Source of the DNA: Lachnospiraceae bacterium
Lineage (GTDB): Bacteria; Bacillota; Clostridia; Lachnospirales; Lachnospiraceae
Assembly (NCBI GenBank): GCA_016290905.1
Contig: JAEEVO010000021.1
Location: 1-37,113 of the forward strand
Length of the DNA stretch: 37,113 nucleotides
Direction of reading: 5' to 3'
The notes below the pieces were generated by a model that was not told the DNA's origin, did no database searches, and saw nothing but the letters and a program-made list of their open reading frames with translations. Shown in pieces: positions 6,570 through 13,879 of this stretch. Each line of letters opens with the position of its first letter. Position 1 is the stretch's first letter. Both the position numbers and the translations under genes were made by a program.

Positions 6570-8816
6570 TTATTTTTCGTCACTCATAACGTCGTTCAAG
6601 TCAAAATCCTGTGAAAGGAGAACCGAAAGCTCGGCGTCCTTCTCTGCAACAAGACGTTTAGACTGGTTGAGGATTGCTTCTTCTATCTTATTTCTTGCAA
6701 GCCTTCCGTTTCCGGCATCTGCTGCCCTAACCATCTGAACAGCGTTGAAATATGCCGTAAGCGCGGGATCCGCACCCTCGTCTATCGTGTAACCCTTTGA
6801 CTTTGCTATGGAACGTGCGATCTTAAGCAGCTCCTCGCCCGTATAATCGGGGAAATTGATAACATTCGGGAAACGGCTCTTTAACCCGGAGTTCGAAGTC
6901 AGGAACTCCTGCATCTCGTTTGAATAGCCCGCAAGTATTACTATAAGGTTCTCTCGGTTATCCTCTATACCTTTAACAAGAGTATCAATAGCCTCAAGTC
7001 CGAAGCTGTCATCCTTTCCTCTGTAAAGGCTGTACGCTTCGTCGATGAACAGCACTCCGCCGACAGCCGATGAAATGACCTGATTAGTAAGAGGCGCCGT
7101 ATGTCCGACATAACGTCCGACAAGATCCGCCCTCGATACCTCGACGAGCTGTCCGCCCGTAAGCACGCCAATGGCCTTTAAATACTTGCTGATGATCCTT
7201 GCAATGGTGGTCTTGCCCGTTCCGGGGCTTCCCGTGAAGATCATGTGCTTGCTTACTTCGCTTGTCTTTAAGCCTTCCTCAGCCCTGCGCTTCTGTACCT
7301 TGTAGTACTCCTCAAGGCTGAATATGTATTCCTTAACCTTGTCAAGACCGACGATTGCGGCCATTTCCTTCTTGATCTCTTCAATCTCGCCCCTGAAGCC
7401 TTCGGGAAGAAGTGCTGAAAGGTCTATCAGTTCGTCACCGTAATGAGCCTTTATCCTGCCTTCGTCCATGGCAATCTTTAACTTAGCGTCCTTCGGATAA
7501 TCCCCCTCAAGCTTTGCCTGTGCAAGTGCCTGGAGCACGGAATCATAGAAGTCCTGTACACCCTTAAGCCCTGCCTGGCGTTCCGATCTCGATACGCTGT
7601 AATCAAGGAATCCTTCGTCAAATTCAAGCTTAAAGAAGAATCTGTTATCTGCCTTTGTCCTAAGCTTTTCAAGCTCGCCTTCGGCTATCTTTCTTATCGC
7701 GTCAACCCCAAGCTCGGAAGTGATGCATACGTCGCCCAGTGCGTTTACGAAGGGCGCGCCCATGATGCCTGCTGCTTTGTCAAGAGGCTTCTCACTTATG
7801 AACACGAGGTATTTTCCGTTGGCTGTAAATGCGCTTACCGCCTCGCTTGCAAGTGAATTCTGTACGTTTACCAGCTGTCCCTTCTGCATGATGTAACGCT
7901 CGGAAAGCTGGAACCTTCCCTCAATGACGAGTGAAGAAATATGTGATAAGAACGAGGGATGGCAGTTCTCAAAGTTTTCAAAAAGCACAATTCTCGAATT
8001 ACATGAAAGAGCCGAAAAAATATCCTGAAGGAAAAGCTTTTCCATGGAAGCATCGGTGTATATGCCAAGGTCCAATACCCTTATGTCGGGGTTGCGCAAT
8101 ATTCCTCTCTTATTGAGCTCCGTTGCGATTTCCTGAAGAGCATGATGCTTTCCGGTGTCCTTTTTCCCGGAAATGAATATAGTGTTTAAAGCCTTCGGGT
8201 TTTCCGGAGGCATAACAAGAGGACGTTTAAATGCTATGACGAGCTTCTTTATGAACTCTTCCTGACCAAAAATCGTCTTTTCAAGCTCTGCGGCAAGTCC
8301 GTTGAACTTTTCAAGCGATGCTTCACGTGATGCGGAAAGCTCCTCCTCGGTTTTGGCTGTGCTTCGTGTATCACCCTGCCTGTCGGAAGAGGTCTCGCTA
8401 TAGGAAGCCGACAAGCCTTCCGGTGAAGAGATGCCGAAATCCTTCATCCAGGAATTGTCAACCCCGGCTTCTATGCCGAAATCTTCTTTGAGGCTGGTGG
8501 TGTAATCGTCAAGCGCCCTGTTCAGCTTATCCTGGTTTTCAAGGAGCTGTTTCCTTACGGCGTCGTTCTTTGCCTCAGCCTCTTTTCTCTTTTTCTCTTT
8601 TTCGGCAAGAGAATCAAGCTCGGAATTTGCCCTTTGAAACATGCTTGAAATATCGTACATGCCGGTGTTTATGGTCGGCATGGATTTTCCGGTCAGTTTG
8701 GCCAGATTATCCATCAGCGTGCCGCCGTTTTTCTTCTGCAGCTTTTTTGCCTGTTCGATCTCAGCCTCGGTATAAACACTTCTCTTGCCGGAATTGCTCA
8801 TAAAATCGTCTTTCAT
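6570..8816 (-). CDS. Two-module AAA+ ATPase, CbxX/CfqX (SpoVK-like) C-terminal domain
   Basis: The N-terminal 120 residues are charged and probably coiled coil (LAEKEKKRKEAEAKNDAVRK region). A first ClpB-like ATPase module follows (about 185-400), but it looks inactive: its Walker A is GKKDTGKH (216-223), with His for Ser/Thr, and its Walker B is LFENFENCHP (about 276-285) where DE is expected. The second module (about 485-748) is a typical CbxX/CfqX AAA domain with GSPGTGKTT (about 526-534), LFIDEAYSL (about 588-596) and a later arginine region SGLKSRFPN. This family includes sporulation protein SpoVK, Rubisco activase CbxX and the C-terminal part of EccA. The ATG at 8816 has AGGA about 8 bases ahead and follows the SCP2-like gene by 9 bases. 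A remodelling ATPase with one active and one structural ring is inferred; the client is unknown. Confidence 0.88.
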   Translation of the reverse strand: MKDDFMSNSGKRSVYTEAEIEQAKKLQKKNGGTLMDNLAKLTGKSMPTINTGMYDISSMFQRANSELDSLAEKEKKRKEAEAKNDAVRKQLLENQDKLNRALDDYTTSLKEDFGIEAGVDNSWMKDFGISSPEGLSASYSETSSDRQGDTRSTAKTEEELSASREASLEKFNGLAAELEKTIFGQEEFIKKLVIAFKRPLVMPPENPKALNTIFISGKKDTGKHHALQEIATELNKRGILRNPDIRVLDLGIYTDASMEKLFLQDIFSALSCNSRIVLFENFENCHPSFLSHISSLVIEGRFQLSERYIMQKGQLVNVQNSLASEAVSAFTANGKYLVFISEKPLDKAAGIMGAPFVNALGDVCITSELGVDAIRKIAEGELEKLRTKADNRFFFKLEFDEGFLDYSVSRSERQAGLKGVQDFYDSVLQALAQAKLEGDYPKDAKLKIAMDEGRIKAHYGDELIDLSALLPEGFRGEIEEIKKEMAAIVGLDKVKEYIFSLEEYYKVQKRRAEEGLKTSEVSKHMIFTGSPGTGKTTIARIISKYLKAIGVLTGGQLVEVSRADLVGRYVGHTAPLTNQVISSAVGGVLFIDEAYSLYRGKDDSFGLEAIDTLVKGIEDNRENLIVILAGYSNEMQEFLTSNSGLKSRFPNVINFPDYTGEELLKIARSIAKSKGYTIDEGADPALTAYFNAVQMVRAADAGNGRLARNKIEEAILNQSKRLVAEKDAELSVLLSQDFDLNDVMSDEK

Positions 8817-8825
8817 TTTTTCGTC

Positions 8826-9185
8826 CTACTTATCTTTTTTCTTATCGTTCTGATTGAGATATGAAAGCTTAAGATTTCCGAGACATACTTCAAGCTTTCT
8901 GACATCTCCTTCAAATCTCATCTTGCCGTTTTCGATGCAGCTGCGCATCGTACATTTTTTCTCGCAGATATCCTTAAGTACTTTTGCGGTTGTGGTAAAC
9001 AGTCCGTCTCTGTCATAGTAATCGTAGGGTTCTATACAGCACTGTCTGTCAGCTACTTCAAAATAGAAGATGCCTTCTCCCTCACCATAAACATTTACCT
9101 GGAATGCGATATGCTCGTATATATTCCTCGCATCCGCAAATTCAAACACTTTTCGGACCATTTCAACTATCTGTTCATATGTCAT
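8826..9185 (-). CDS. SCP2-like (sterol carrier domain) small protein
   Basis: The 119-residue protein resembles bacterial SCP2-fold proteins: an N-terminal helix (TYEQIVEMVRKVFEFAD), then a beta-rich core, YEHIAFQVNVYGEGEGIFYF, and a later segment, KMRFEGDVRKLEVCLGNL. SCP2 domains bind lipids or acyl groups; the ligand here is unknown. I choose the ATG at 9185 because AAAGGAGG lies 5 bases upstream; a 14-residue longer reading from 9227 lacks such a site. There is no signal peptide, so it is cytoplasmic. It is the first gene of the operon with the AAA+ ATPase (9-base gap) and the nucleotidase, driven by the promoter at 9242-9270. The family call rests on pattern and is moderate. Confidence 0.75.
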   Translation of the reverse strand: MTYEQIVEMVRKVFEFADARNIYEHIAFQVNVYGEGEGIFYFEVADRQCCIEPYDYYDRDGLFTTTAKVLKDICEKKCTMRSCIENGKMRFEGDVRKLEVCLGNLKLSYLNQNDKKKDK

Positions 9186-9241
9186 AACGGCCTCCTTTCC
9201 CGACTTGTCGTTCAAAAATGAATTCATATTAATCCGACTTT

Positions 9242-9270
9242 ATTTTATCATACATTTCGGGAAATTTCAA
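9242..9270 (-). promoter_or_regulatory. SigA-type promoter of the SCP2-AAA+-nucleotidase operon
   Basis: The minus strand reads TTGAAA, 17 bases, TAAAAT (9 of 12 consensus positions). It lies about 55 bases ahead of the 9185 start and is the only good promoter between RNase G and this operon. Confidence 0.75.
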
Positions 9271-9359
9271 ACATTCTTTTGAAAAATTGTAATTATTACA
9301 TATATATTACGCCTTTTTGTGTGAATTTTGAATTGTGGCTGTTATTTTTACACAATAAT

Positions 9360-10541
9360 TTACTTGATCTGCTCGTACAGCGGTCTGTGGATCCGCTGAC
9401 GGGTTATCTCGACCAGGTTAAGTGCGGTCATATCAACAAGCTTTGCCGGTATATGATCTTTTGAAAGCACCTCCCTGAGCTTTTTCAGCAGCAGGTTCTT
9501 ATGCTCCTCCTTCTTCATGTCGATAAAATCGACTATGATGATGCCCGAAAGGTTCCTGAGCCTAAGCTGCCTGCCTATCTCCTCCGCTGCCTCGAGATTT
9601 ACCTTTAAGAATGTTTCCTCAGTATCCTCCTTGCCTGTGATTGCCTTTCCTGTGTTGACATCTATCGAGACAAGCGCTTCCGTCGGCTGTATGATAAGGT
9701 ATGCGCCCGAGCTTAGCCATGATCTCTCAAAGAGTGCCTTCTGCAATTTGCTCTCTATGCCGTAAAGAGTTGAAAGTGAAATGCTGTCGTCCTCGTAAAA
9801 CTCAAGCTTTGCAAGCTCATCCTTTGGGCAGGTCTCAAGATATCTCTTTATTTCCTCATATATTTCCCGGTCATCGGTTTTTATGCTCTCTATCTCAGAG
9901 GAATATCCGTCCCTGATCTCGCTTATGTACTGGGGCGGAGCGGAAAAGAGCAGCGAATAGCAGGTTCTGTGTATGCCGTTCTTTGTGATGGAATCATATT
10001 CTTCCTTCAGCTTCTTTACTTCCGCTATCAGCTCCTCTTCCGGAACAAATGCGGCATTCGTCCTTACTATGAACCCGTAATCTTCTTCCGTATACGGCTT
10101 TATCAGTTCTTTAAGCCTGTTCCTTTCGGCTTCGTCAGCTATTTTAGAGGAAACGCCGACAGTGTTTTTTCCCTTTACAAGAACCGCATACCTTCCGGTC
10201 AGGCTGATGTTCGTGGTACCGTTCAGCGCTTTTGTCTTTGTGGCGTCCTTTGCTATCTGGACGATCACCTCGTCACCGACCCTTATCGGATGTTTCTTCA
10301 AATCGGCAAATATCGGATCGGGGTTTTCGTTTAAGGAAAGATAACAGATCTCTTTTCCGCTTATCTCAACAAATGCGGCGTTTATGTTTTTTACAATATT
10401 CCTGACCTTTCCCAGATAAATATTCCCTACGGCGGCTTTTGCCTCTGTTTTGTCGGAGCGGACGGTTATCATTTCCTTATCTTCATAAAGCGATGTGATG
10501 ATCCTGTCCCCGCTTCTTATCACAATGATCGAACTGCCCAT
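9360..10541 (-). CDS. rng: Ribonuclease G/E family endoribonuclease (short form)
   Basis: RNase E/G enzymes cut single-stranded AU-rich RNA during rRNA maturation and mRNA decay. An S1-like domain covers about residues 36-115 (GNIYLGKVRNIVKNINAAFVE). The catalytic core has SIDVNTGK (Asp about 292) and IIVDFIDM (Asp about 337), the two magnesium-binding aspartates, and the family signature VEITRQR near the end. The protein stops at 393 residues, 8 residues after RIHRPL, so the CPxCxG zinc link and the C-terminal small domain of E. coli RNase G (489 residues) are absent. Its ATG overlaps the stop of the upstream gene (TAATG), with GGAGA 7 bases before it, pointing to translational coupling. Gene order radical SAM - TIGR03936 - RNase G is conserved in Clostridia; rplU, which often follows, is not here. 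Confidence 0.94.
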   Translation of the reverse strand: MGSSIIVIRSGDRIITSLYEDKEMITVRSDKTEAKAAVGNIYLGKVRNIVKNINAAFVEISGKEICYLSLNENPDPIFADLKKHPIRVGDEVIVQIAKDATKTKALNGTTNISLTGRYAVLVKGKNTVGVSSKIADEAERNRLKELIKPYTEEDYGFIVRTNAAFVPEEELIAEVKKLKEEYDSITKNGIHRTCYSLLFSAPPQYISEIRDGYSSEIESIKTDDREIYEEIKRYLETCPKDELAKLEFYEDDSISLSTLYGIESKLQKALFERSWLSSGAYLIIQPTEALVSIDVNTGKAITGKEDTEETFLKVNLEAAEEIGRQLRLRNLSGIIIVDFIDMKKEEHKNLLLKKLREVLSKDHIPAKLVDMTALNLVEITRQRIHRPLYEQIK

Positions 10542-11467
10542 TACAAACTCTCCGTTTTTTCTATGTCGCTGTACATCTGCATACGGTGTATCTGAAATGC
10601 CAGGGGATTGTATTCCGAGCCCAAGTATGAGAAAAATGCTTCCAATACAAGCTCGGGCTTAATGTTTACTACGCTTCCCGCCGATAGCCTTAAAAAGAAA
10701 CGTATCCCCGGAGTATAGATATCCGCATGCATAGTTCCTATCGTCCCGAACCCTTCCGGGATTTCTTCGTTTCCTGCCAGACCCGAGGCGTATATGTACG
10801 GCTTTATATCCGTCATTTTCTCTCCCGACTTGGTCTTTTTGTTTATGACTATCTCTTTTTCGGATATGAACGCGGCGAATTTTTCTTTTAAATATGTGAG
10901 TGTTGCCGCGTCGGTAGCGTCAGTTGCGTCGGGCGCGTCAGGCGCATCAGTAACGTCAGGCGCATCGGGCGCATCAGTAACGTCAGGCGCGTCGGGCGCG
11001 TCAGGTGCGTCAGGCTTCGATGCTATGACGAGCTTGTTCTCACCTGCTGCGTTGACCTGCTTTATCGAATAGCCGTCCTTAAGGGAGACCATATAGTCGG
11101 CGCCCGCTATAAGCGCCATCGCGTTCTCCGGATGCTTTGTGCCCTCATCCCATGGTATCTGCCTTAATGAAACTATCTCAAAGCCTTCCGTAAGCGCCGA
11201 GGAAAGCATGGTGCGAGCAATTTCTTCCGACATAGGATTGCCTTTAGAGTCAGCATCTTCCGTCTCGATGTCCATGTATTCGCCGTCGCTTGTAACTCCT
11301 ACTCCGAGCGGCTGTGCAAATACCATGAGCTGATGCGGATTAAAGCCCTGAGAGTATTTTATCGGCAGCATCGAACGCCTTACCGCCTTCTGGAAATAGC
11401 GCATGACGTCGAGATGACCTATGAACTTCACTACTCCGTATTTTGCAAATCTTATCCTGAATATCAT
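10541..11467 (-). CDS. TIGR03936-family radical-SAM-linked protein (DUF2344) with a Asp-Ala-Pro repeat insert
   Basis: The N-terminal part (RIRFAKYGVVKFIGHLDVMRYFQKA, with RRSMLPIKYSQGFNPHQ following) is the hallmark of the TIGR03936/DUF2344 family, which is found beside or fused to the TIGR03960 radical SAM protein. Its exact job is unknown; a role in RNA modification or ribosome assembly is often suspected because of the RNase G and L21 neighbours. Residues 152-188 are an unusual run of Asp-Ala-Pro and Asp-Val/Ala-Thr triplets encoded by a minisatellite. It looks like a flexible linker between the N-terminal part and the C-terminal domain (about 190-308). The ATG at 11467 has GAGG 6 bases upstream. 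It lies 43 bases after the radical SAM gene and overlaps rng by one base. Confidence 0.9.
   Translation of the reverse strand: MIFRIRFAKYGVVKFIGHLDVMRYFQKAVRRSMLPIKYSQGFNPHQLMVFAQPLGVGVTSDGEYMDIETEDADSKGNPMSEEIARTMLSSALTEGFEIVSLRQIPWDEGTKHPENAMALIAGADYMVSLKDGYSIKQVNAAGENKLVIASKPDAPDAPDAPDVTDAPDAPDVTDAPDAPDATDATDAATLTYLKEKFAAFISEKEIVINKKTKSGEKMTDIKPYIYASGLAGNEEIPEGFGTIGTMHADIYTPGIRFFLRLSAGSVVNIKPELVLEAFFSYLGSEYNPLAFQIHRMQMYSDIEKTESL
10906..11013. repeat. In-frame minisatellite of 9-base units coding Asp-Ala-Pro triplets
   Basis: About twelve imperfect 9-base units of the type GCGTCAGGC, with GCATCGGGC and AACGTCAGT variants, lie within the TIGR03936-family gene. The unit is a multiple of three, so copy-number changes would keep the frame. 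The higher-order order (three plain units, one variant) is partly repeated, which suggests duplication by slippage. Confidence 0.9.
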
Positions 11468-11510
11468 AATTTACCTCTATCTTGGCGCTTAGAAATTTTT
11501 ACTATAATTT

Positions 11511-13376
11511 CTAAGCTTTGCTTTCTATACATACCCCTGTATTCCACGAGTTACAACCGCAGCCGCCGCAGCCCTCGCGGCAGTTCTTGGTGATCTCGGC
11601 TTTTGAAGCCTTTACATATTCTCTCTCAAGGAACTTTCTCGAGATGCCCGTATCTATAAAATCCCACGGAAGAAGCTCCGATGTATCTCGCTCTCTTGTT
11701 GTGTAGAAGCCAAAATCTATGCCGCTTTTTTCGATTGCCTTTTCCCATTTTTTCATGTCAAAGAAATCGGTCCAAGCGTCAAATATGCAGCCTTCCTTGT
11801 AAGCTTCAAGTATTACCCTGCCGACACGCCTGTCTCCACGGGCCAGAAGCCCTTCAAGGATGGATGTATTACTGTCATGCCAGTTGTATTTGATGCTCTT
11901 ATAGTTATGCTCCTGCTTTAAGGTATCCATGAGCAGGGTTTTCCTTCTTAAGTATTCTTCGGGAGTTATCTGTGCCGCCCACTGGAACGGTGTAAAAGGT
12001 TTCGGAACGAAATAGGATGTCGAGATGGTAACCTGAACCTTTCCCTGTCTCTCACTCTTGGGCACGGTATCGTAATAAGCCATGGCGATCTTATCCGCAA
12101 GATGGGGAATGCCCTCCACATCGCTGTCCTCTTCAAACGGCTGTCCGAGCATGAAATAAAGCTTAACCTTGTTCCAGCCCGCCTTGTAGGCTTCGCAGGC
12201 ACCGCTTAAGATCGTTTCCTCATCAAGACCCTTGTTTATGATATTTCGCATCCGCTGTGTGCCGGCCTCGGGTGCAAAGGTGATGCTGCTCTTTCTTACG
12301 TCCTGCACGCGGCTCATTACATCAAGCGAGAAAGCGTCGATTCTTAAGGAAGGCAGGGATATGTTTATCTTCCTCTCTCCCATTTCTTTAATCAGAAAGT
12401 CCATAAGCTCTGCAAGCTTTGTGTAATCGCTTGAACTTAAGGAGCATAGCGTTATCTCCTCATAGCCCGTGGAATTGATCATAGCTATTGCGTATTTCTT
12501 AAGGAATTCAAGGCTTCTTTCCCTTATGGGCCTGTAGATCATACCCGCCTGACAGAAACGGCAGCCTCTTATACAGCCGCGCTGGATTTCAAGCGCTACA
12601 CGGTCCTGTACCGCCCTGATGTACGGAACGACAGGCTTTTCGGGATAAACGGTATCGCTCATGTCCGCTACAACCTGACGCCTGATCTTCTTGGGCACTC
12701 CATCTCTTGCATTAAATGCTGCCAAAGTCCCATCTGCGTTGTATTCAGGCTCGTAAAAGGCGGGGACATAGAGCCCTTCGATATTTGCCGCGCGCATGAG
12801 GAATTCTTCCCTTGTCTCGCCCTTCTTACGGCTGTCCTTATAGGTCTCCATCAGAAGATCATAGACCGTTTCTCCCTCACCGATATAGATGATGTCAAAA
12901 AATAAAGCCAGCGGTTCCGGATTATATGTGCAGGGACCTCCGCCTATAACTATCGGATGCTCCCATGTTCTTTCCTTTGCAAAAAGCGGGATCTGCGAAA
13001 GCTCGAGTATCTGCAGGACGTTTGTGTAGCACATCTCATACTGCAGGGTTATCCCAAGAAAATCGAAGTCCTTTATGGGCTGCTGGCTTTCAAGCGCAAA
13101 AAGAGGGATGTTCTTCTCCCTCATTATCTTATCAAGATCCGGCCACGGGGAATACACTCTCTCGCAGAAGGTATCCTCTCTCCGGTTAAACAGTTCATAC
13201 AATATCTGAATGCCGATATGGGACATGCCGACCTCATAAACGTCGGGGAAGCACATGCAGAAACGGATATCCACCTTTTCAGGATCCTTCCATACCGCAT
13301 TTACTTCATGTCCTATATATCTGGCCGATTTATCCACACTCATCAGAACCTCGTCCGATAATGCCAGTTTTCTCAA
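11511..13376 (-). CDS. TIGR03960-family B12-binding-like radical SAM protein
   Basis: The N-terminal 190 residues resemble a B12-binding-type Rossmann domain (FPDVYEVGMSHIGIQILYEL, VIGGGPCTYNPEPLALFFD, YIGEGE). The radical SAM core has CIRGCRFC (Cys268, Cys272, Cys275), which binds the 4Fe-4S cluster that cleaves S-adenosylmethionine. The C-terminus has a Cys-rich tail (CREGCGGCGCNSWNTGVC), possibly a second cluster or metal site. The family is conserved in Clostridia and paired with TIGR03936; the substrate is not known. The start is TTG at 13376, with GGGAGG 8 bases upstream; the internal ATG at residue 12 lacks a comparable site. It is the first gene of the operon with the partner protein and rng. 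Confidence 0.93.
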   Translation of the reverse strand: MRKLALSDEVLMSVDKSARYIGHEVNAVWKDPEKVDIRFCMCFPDVYEVGMSHIGIQILYELFNRREDTFCERVYSPWPDLDKIMREKNIPLFALESQQPIKDFDFLGITLQYEMCYTNVLQILELSQIPLFAKERTWEHPIVIGGGPCTYNPEPLALFFDIIYIGEGETVYDLLMETYKDSRKKGETREEFLMRAANIEGLYVPAFYEPEYNADGTLAAFNARDGVPKKIRRQVVADMSDTVYPEKPVVPYIRAVQDRVALEIQRGCIRGCRFCQAGMIYRPIRERSLEFLKKYAIAMINSTGYEEITLCSLSSSDYTKLAELMDFLIKEMGERKINISLPSLRIDAFSLDVMSRVQDVRKSSITFAPEAGTQRMRNIINKGLDEETILSGACEAYKAGWNKVKLYFMLGQPFEEDSDVEGIPHLADKIAMAYYDTVPKSERQGKVQVTISTSYFVPKPFTPFQWAAQITPEEYLRRKTLLMDTLKQEHNYKSIKYNWHDSNTSILEGLLARGDRRVGRVILEAYKEGCIFDAWTDFFDMKKWEKAIEKSGIDFGFYTTRERDTSELLPWDFIDTGISRKFLEREYVKASKAEITKNCREGCGGCGCNSWNTGVCIESKA

Positions 13377-13448
13377 TTCTCCTACCTCCCGGGGTTATAT
13401 TTCAATTGTCTTTAGCTCAATTTAGAGTTATTATCCTGAGCTTTCGTT

Positions 13449-13519
13449 TGTCATCCTGAGCGTTAGCGAAGGATCTGTTCCGGAAGAATCAAAGATTCTT
13501 CGCTCCGCTCAGAATGACA
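13449..13519. repeat. Dispersed palindromic repeat, copy 2 (full length)
   Basis: The left end is TGTCATCCTGAGCG and the right end CGCTCAGAATGACA, with GCGAAGGATCT and AGATTCTTCGC arms inside. It is almost identical in plan to the copy at 25830-25900. Its right end runs directly into a tandem array built from the ATGACA terminus. Confidence 0.9.
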
Positions 13520-13574
13520 ATAATTATCAAAATGACAATAATTATCAGAATGACAATAATTTATCAGAATGACA
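13513..13574. repeat. Tandem array of 18-base units on the end of the palindromic repeat
   Basis: Three units of AATGACAATAATTATCAR (18, 18 and 19 bases) and a partial fourth follow each other. The first seven bases of each unit equal the end of the dispersed repeat, so the array seems to have grown from that end. Confidence 0.85.
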
Positions 13575-13591
13575 CTTGTCAAAATTTACAT

Positions 13592-13716
13592 ATGATGATA
13601 CCACGGATTGCTTTGTTGCAAGCAACTCCCGCAATCCTGCACCCACCTCGAATCTCACGATTTCCCATTGGAAACCGCTTCTTCTCGGTGTTTGACGGCG
13701 GTCTTGGTATCATCAT
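13592..13716. repeat. Branched multi-hairpin repeat, copy A
   Basis: The outer stem is a perfect 12-bp inverted repeat (ATGATGATACCA, 13592-13603, with 13705-13716). Inside are a nested hairpin (GGATTGC-GTTGC / GCAAC-GCAATCC) and a second arm (CACC..TTTCC / GGAAA..GGTG). Copy B at 28549-28719 shares the inner sequence but has a different outer stem. No open reading frame is evident. The element lies between the divergent radical SAM and zinc-ribbon genes. Confidence 0.82.
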
Positions 13717-13759
13717 AGCACGAATCCCTAACTTTTAAAAGCAATTTTTGTTTTTTGTA

Positions 13760-13787
13760 TTGAAAAATTCCGAAAAATAGTTATAAT
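13760..13787 (+). promoter_or_regulatory. SigA-type promoter of the zinc-ribbon protein gene
   Basis: TTGAAA, a 16-base spacer and a perfect TATAAT. Transcription should begin near 13794, giving a leader of about 85 bases that contains the 14-base tandem repeats. Confidence 0.8.
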
Positions 13788-13817
13788 GGTGATGTTAACA
13801 TCTCCAACAGCGGTGTC

Positions 13818-13859
13818 ATTATGTTAATGACATTATGTTAATAACACTGCGTTAATTAC
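13818..13859. repeat. Three tandem 14-base units in the leader of the zinc-ribbon gene
   Basis: The units are ATTATGTTAATGAC, ATTATGTTAATAAC and ACTGCGTTAATTAC. The 14-mer GTTAATGACATTAT that spans units 1 and 2 recurs at 25919-25932, next to another palindromic repeat copy, so it may belong to the same repeat family. Confidence 0.7.
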
Positions 13860-13879
13860 TGTATAGAGGAGGAACCGCC

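Noticed and set aside
10794-11072. Plus-strand frame coding a Ser-Gly-Ala repeat protein
   Set aside because: It is the antisense reading of the Asp-Ala-Pro minisatellite in the TIGR03936-family gene, with no ribosome site or promoter.
13513-13574. Second candidate for a small CRISPR or iteron array
   Set aside because: Units of 18 bases follow without spacers, derive from the repeat terminus, and there is no replication initiator gene.
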